From positions 1-6,585 of the forward strand of contig VFLF01000804.1 of NCBI GenBank assembly GCA_009885185.1: a DNA stretch of 6,585 nt, read 5' to 3'. The DNA is from Nitrosomonadales bacterium (GTDB lineage: Bacteria; Pseudomonadota; Gammaproteobacteria; Burkholderiales; SG8-41). Made by a program: the position numbers and the translations under genes. Numbering within the stretch: the stretch's first letter is position 1; each line of letters starts with the position of its first letter. Of this stretch, positions 4,764 to 6,585 are shown one piece after another. The notes under the pieces are model-generated. The model saw only the letters and a list, made by a program, of their open reading frames with translations. It was not told the origin of the DNA and searched no databases.

Positions 4764-5975
4764 CTAAGCCAACCGACTTGCATCGGGCCGGCGCCCAAGA
4801 TGAATCAATGTCTGGACGTTTTTTGGTTTTACACCAAGCACCGTACCGGCTTTTGTTGTCGCCAGTGTTCCCGTCTCGACCATCCTTCGAACTAGGCTTA
4901 TGAGTGCCGTGCCAACTCGGTGACGACGTATAACAAAATAGTTCGGCCCACCATCCCGATTGCGCGCTCGTTCGCGATTTTGCCGACGCCAATTAATCCA
5001 TTGATCGCGAAATGCGCTGCTGAGCCGGTTCCAAGTATCAAATTGAATTACTCCAGCACGATTCAATCGATAGGCAACCATTGAACTACTTAAATTTCGT
5101 TCTTGTGCAAAAGCAGAAATTCGTGTGGTCATCGTGTCGAAATCGGTGCCATCGTTGATCTGCAATTTCTGAAGTTCATCGGTCGGCAACAGAAACTGCC
5201 CGGCCACTTCATTGCAGAATTGTTCAATGGTCGCTTCGAGGCGACCACCACTAACCCCAGATTGGCCGAGCCAAAGGTGAGCAACTTCGTGAAGTAATGT
5301 AAAAGACCATGCGGCCTTAGAGTCTTGGTCGTTAATGACAACGAAGGGAGCTATTTCATCAGCTACAGCAAAACCGCGAAAAATTTCTACATCAATCGTT
5401 GTGTGATGGCTGCCTAGATTGCCAATAAGTAAAACGAACACACCTGCCGCTTCAACCTTTTCGCGCAACCACGCAAATGCCAACTCTGCACTATCCTGTG
5501 CTTGAAATTCGGCCACAGGTGCATTCAAAGTATTCTGAATGGACGTTACAACGGCTTCGACACCGTCGGAAAGCTCCATCGACCCAATGAAAGGAATTTT
5601 TTCGCCCTCGTCTTCAATTTCGAGTGCAGAGCGAATCATGCTTTGACGCGCACGCACGTCTCGAATAAGGGCGTCCAATAACGCGTTTTCTGCTCTGGAG
5701 TATCCAGTCGGAAGGGTGCGAAAATCTTTCCCGCGATCTCCCATTTGAGGTGGCGAAGACATGTAAAAAACCAAAAGCGGTCGTCGATACTGCTTCGCCA
5801 TCTTCACCAACAGTGGTCGGCTAGGAATGTCCGTACCGGACTCCAGCGCTACAAGCCGATTGACCGCCGAAACTCCGCGGGATTCGTTGATCCCGAGTTT
5901 TCTGGCAGCGTCCTCAAGCGTTAACGCCGCAGTCTCGCGCGCCCACTTGAGTATTTTTGGATTAACCGTTGGCAT
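4764..5975 (-). CDS. XRE-family HTH fused to ImmA/IrrE-type metallopeptidase (COG2856-like)
   Basis: A 403-residue two-domain protein. Residues about 5-70 form an XRE/Cro-like helix-turn-helix (LTLEDAARKLGI, then RLVALESGTDIPSRPLLVKMA). Residues about 165-270 form a zinc peptidase domain with HEVAH at 229-233 (two His ligands and catalytic Glu230) and IEQFCNEVAGQFLLP at 250-264, where Glu251 is the likely third ligand. A C-terminal region of about 140 residues contains the segment GGPNYFVIRRHRVG and is common in this family. Relatives include ImmA, which cleaves the ImmR repressor, and IrrE of Deinococcus. Fused XRE-peptidases are repeatedly found directly upstream of DUF4411/PIN genes. It probably binds its own promoter and holds the PIN protein in check, with the peptidase as a possible stress-triggered switch (inference). 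The ATG at 5975 fits the domain start, though no strong Shine-Dalgarno is visible. Base composition is clearly lower in GC than the metabolic genes to the left, a sign of transfer. Confidence 0.9.
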   Translation of the reverse strand: MPTVNPKILKWARETAALTLEDAARKLGINESRGVSAVNRLVALESGTDIPSRPLLVKMAKQYRRPLLVFYMSSPPQMGDRGKDFRTLPTGYSRAENALLDALIRDVRARQSMIRSALEIEDEGEKIPFIGSMELSDGVEAVVTSIQNTLNAPVAEFQAQDSAELAFAWLREKVEAAGVFVLLIGNLGSHHTTIDVEIFRGFAVADEIAPFVVINDQDSKAAWSFTLLHEVAHLWLGQSGVSGGRLEATIEQFCNEVAGQFLLPTDELQKLQINDGTDFDTMTTRISAFAQERNLSSSMVAYRLNRAGVIQFDTWNRLSSAFRDQWINWRRQNRERARNRDGGPNYFVIRRHRVGTALISLVRRMVETGTLATTKAGTVLGVKPKNVQTLIHLGRRPDASRLA

Positions 5976-6022
5976 CTGTATGTCTATTGGACGCAGTTAC
6001 GGGAGTCGTCCATGCGCAGTAG

Positions 6023-6040
6023 AGGCGAATTGCCTTTATA
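6023..6040 (-). promoter_or_regulatory. Candidate -10 box and operator palindrome upstream of the XRE-ImmA gene
   Basis: On the minus strand TATAAA occupies 6040-6035, about 60 bases upstream of the XRE gene's ATG. Directly abutting it, 6023-6035 is a near-perfect 13-base palindrome (AGGCGAATTGCCT; five of six pairs match, with one G-T). A symmetrical site overlapping the -10 edge is where an XRE autorepressor would be expected. No convincing -35 was found. This is positional inference only. Confidence 0.3.
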
Positions 6041-6066
6041 TCGTGCGAAGATACCAGAAATCATAG

Positions 6067-6093
6067 CCTGTAAGGAGCGTAGCGTATTACGGG
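6067..6093. repeat. Imperfect inverted repeat in the gap between the Fic and XRE genes
   Basis: CCTGTAA (6067-6073) and TTACGGG (6087-6093) can pair over 7 positions, one of them G-T, around a 13-base loop containing GAGCGTAGCG. It resembles the small interspersed palindromes common between genes in betaproteobacteria. It might act as a weak hairpin after the Fic gene, but no T run follows it on the minus strand. Apart from this and the candidate operator, the 160-base gap from 5976 to 6135 shows no gene. Confidence 0.3.
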
Positions 6094-6135
6094 ATCGTGT
6101 TTAACTACGGGCTATATGCACGCTGCAGTAGATAT

Positions 6136-6585
6136 TCACCTTACAACAGAATCCACCGACCCCATCCCCGGCAACTCCCGCTGTTTCTTTTTCTCCACCG
6201 CTTCCAATTCCTCAAACGGATCGAACGATTCATGCGGAAGCAGCGATTGTTGATGTATCTCCAAAAGCGATTTGCCAGCAACATAAACTCGGCCACGACG
6301 TTCGCCCTTAGGCACCAAAAACCCCAGCGCTGACAGCCGCGTCAGATCGTTCCTGGCGACTTGATCGGTGATGTCAGCTTGTTTGCGATAGGTGGGGTTT
6401 TTGACTTGCAGGCCGATGGCAGCGTCGGCGAGTGCGTTGACAACGCGTTCGTTCAGCTTATGTTCTTTTGCCACTTGTTCTAGCGCATGCCACAGGCGCG
6501 ATGTTTCGGAATAGCGGCGCAGTAGCGTGCGCGCTTGACGGTAGTGGGCGTTGAGGCAATATTTTATCCACGGCAGGGCGTCGCG
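6136..6585 (-). CDS. Fic-family protein, C-terminal part (partial, runs off the right edge)
   Basis: 149 codons plus the stop are visible, open to the window edge, so the N-terminus and the Fic active-site motif (HPFxxGNGR) lie outside. The visible protein begins PWIKYCLNAHYRQARTLLRR shortly after the edge. This is the last part of the helical Fic core, where W-x-x-Y/F-C-L-x-x-x-x-x-Q-A is typical. It is followed by a winged-helix domain with NPTYR, an R-x-DL-x-x-L-x-x-x-G-F-L wing and RRGRVYVAG. This ending is characteristic of the large Fic proteins with a C-terminal winged helix that AMPylate target proteins or act in toxin-antitoxin-like systems. A GTG at 6474 is an internal Val, not a start. 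With the active site unseen, activity cannot be judged. It lies upstream of, and co-oriented with, the XRE-ImmA/PIN pair, separated by 160 bases. Confidence 0.85.
   Translation of the reverse strand, partial: RDALPWIKYCLNAHYRQARTLLRRYSETSRLWHALEQVAKEHKLNERVVNALADAAIGLQVKNPTYRKQADITDQVARNDLTRLSALGFLVPKGERRGRVYVAGKSLLEIHQQSLLPHESFDPFEELEAVEKKKQRELPGMGSVDSVVR

Noticed and set aside
4756..4992. N-terminal extension of the PIN-domain open frame up to 4992
   Set aside because: This part is the XRE-ImmA C-terminus read in another frame, gives a Ser/Lys-rich translation without family similarity, and the PIN family begins at the LLDAN strand near 4755.

Overview
The window looks like a chromosomal segment from a betaproteobacterium, probably Burkholderiales-like. 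The reasons are high GC in the metabolic genes (38 of 60 bases G/C at 3361-3420), the start of a Bug/TctC-type solute-binding protein, and a dense set of small catabolic-type enzymes. No rRNA, tRNA or CRISPR array was seen. The genus cannot be fixed from the sequence alone.

Left part (1-4226), metabolic genes. A minus-strand operon starts near 1702. It runs through an isocitrate lyase/PEP mutase superfamily enzyme, a cupin-like protein (ATGA overlap) and, 22 bases on, a Bug-type periplasmic binding protein cut by the window edge. Divergent from it, after 127 bases containing a perfect TATAAT on the minus strand, is an NHL beta-propeller protein resembling peptidyl-alpha-hydroxyglycine alpha-amidating lyase, followed by a short-chain dehydrogenase of the HSD17B4/MFE-2 type. 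Together these suggest uptake and breakdown of an unidentified organic acid or acyl-CoA-type substrate.

Insertion between the propeller and dehydrogenase genes (2891-3256). A 366-base cassette has near-perfect 35-base terminal inverted repeats (34/35) and encodes a single small GIY-YIG nuclease. Each repeat holds a 6-8-6 palindrome (GTTCCC-N8-GGGAAC), the architecture of neisserial dRS3 repeats. The nuclease start codon begins one base inside the left repeat. The nuclease's conserved C-terminal tail is out of frame by one base. This nuclease-plus-repeats unit is the most distinctive item in the window.

Right part (4252-6585), an accessory toxin-antitoxin/defence-like block. Base composition falls (22 of 60 G/C at 5041-5100), and all genes are on the minus strand. 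An XRE-HTH protein fused to an ImmA/IrrE metallopeptidase is followed 8 bases later by a DUF4411-type PIN-domain protein, a probable toxin-antitoxin-like pair. Upstream lies the C-terminal part of a Fic-family protein, cut by the window edge. The 160 bases between them hold a possible promoter and operator for the XRE/PIN operon.
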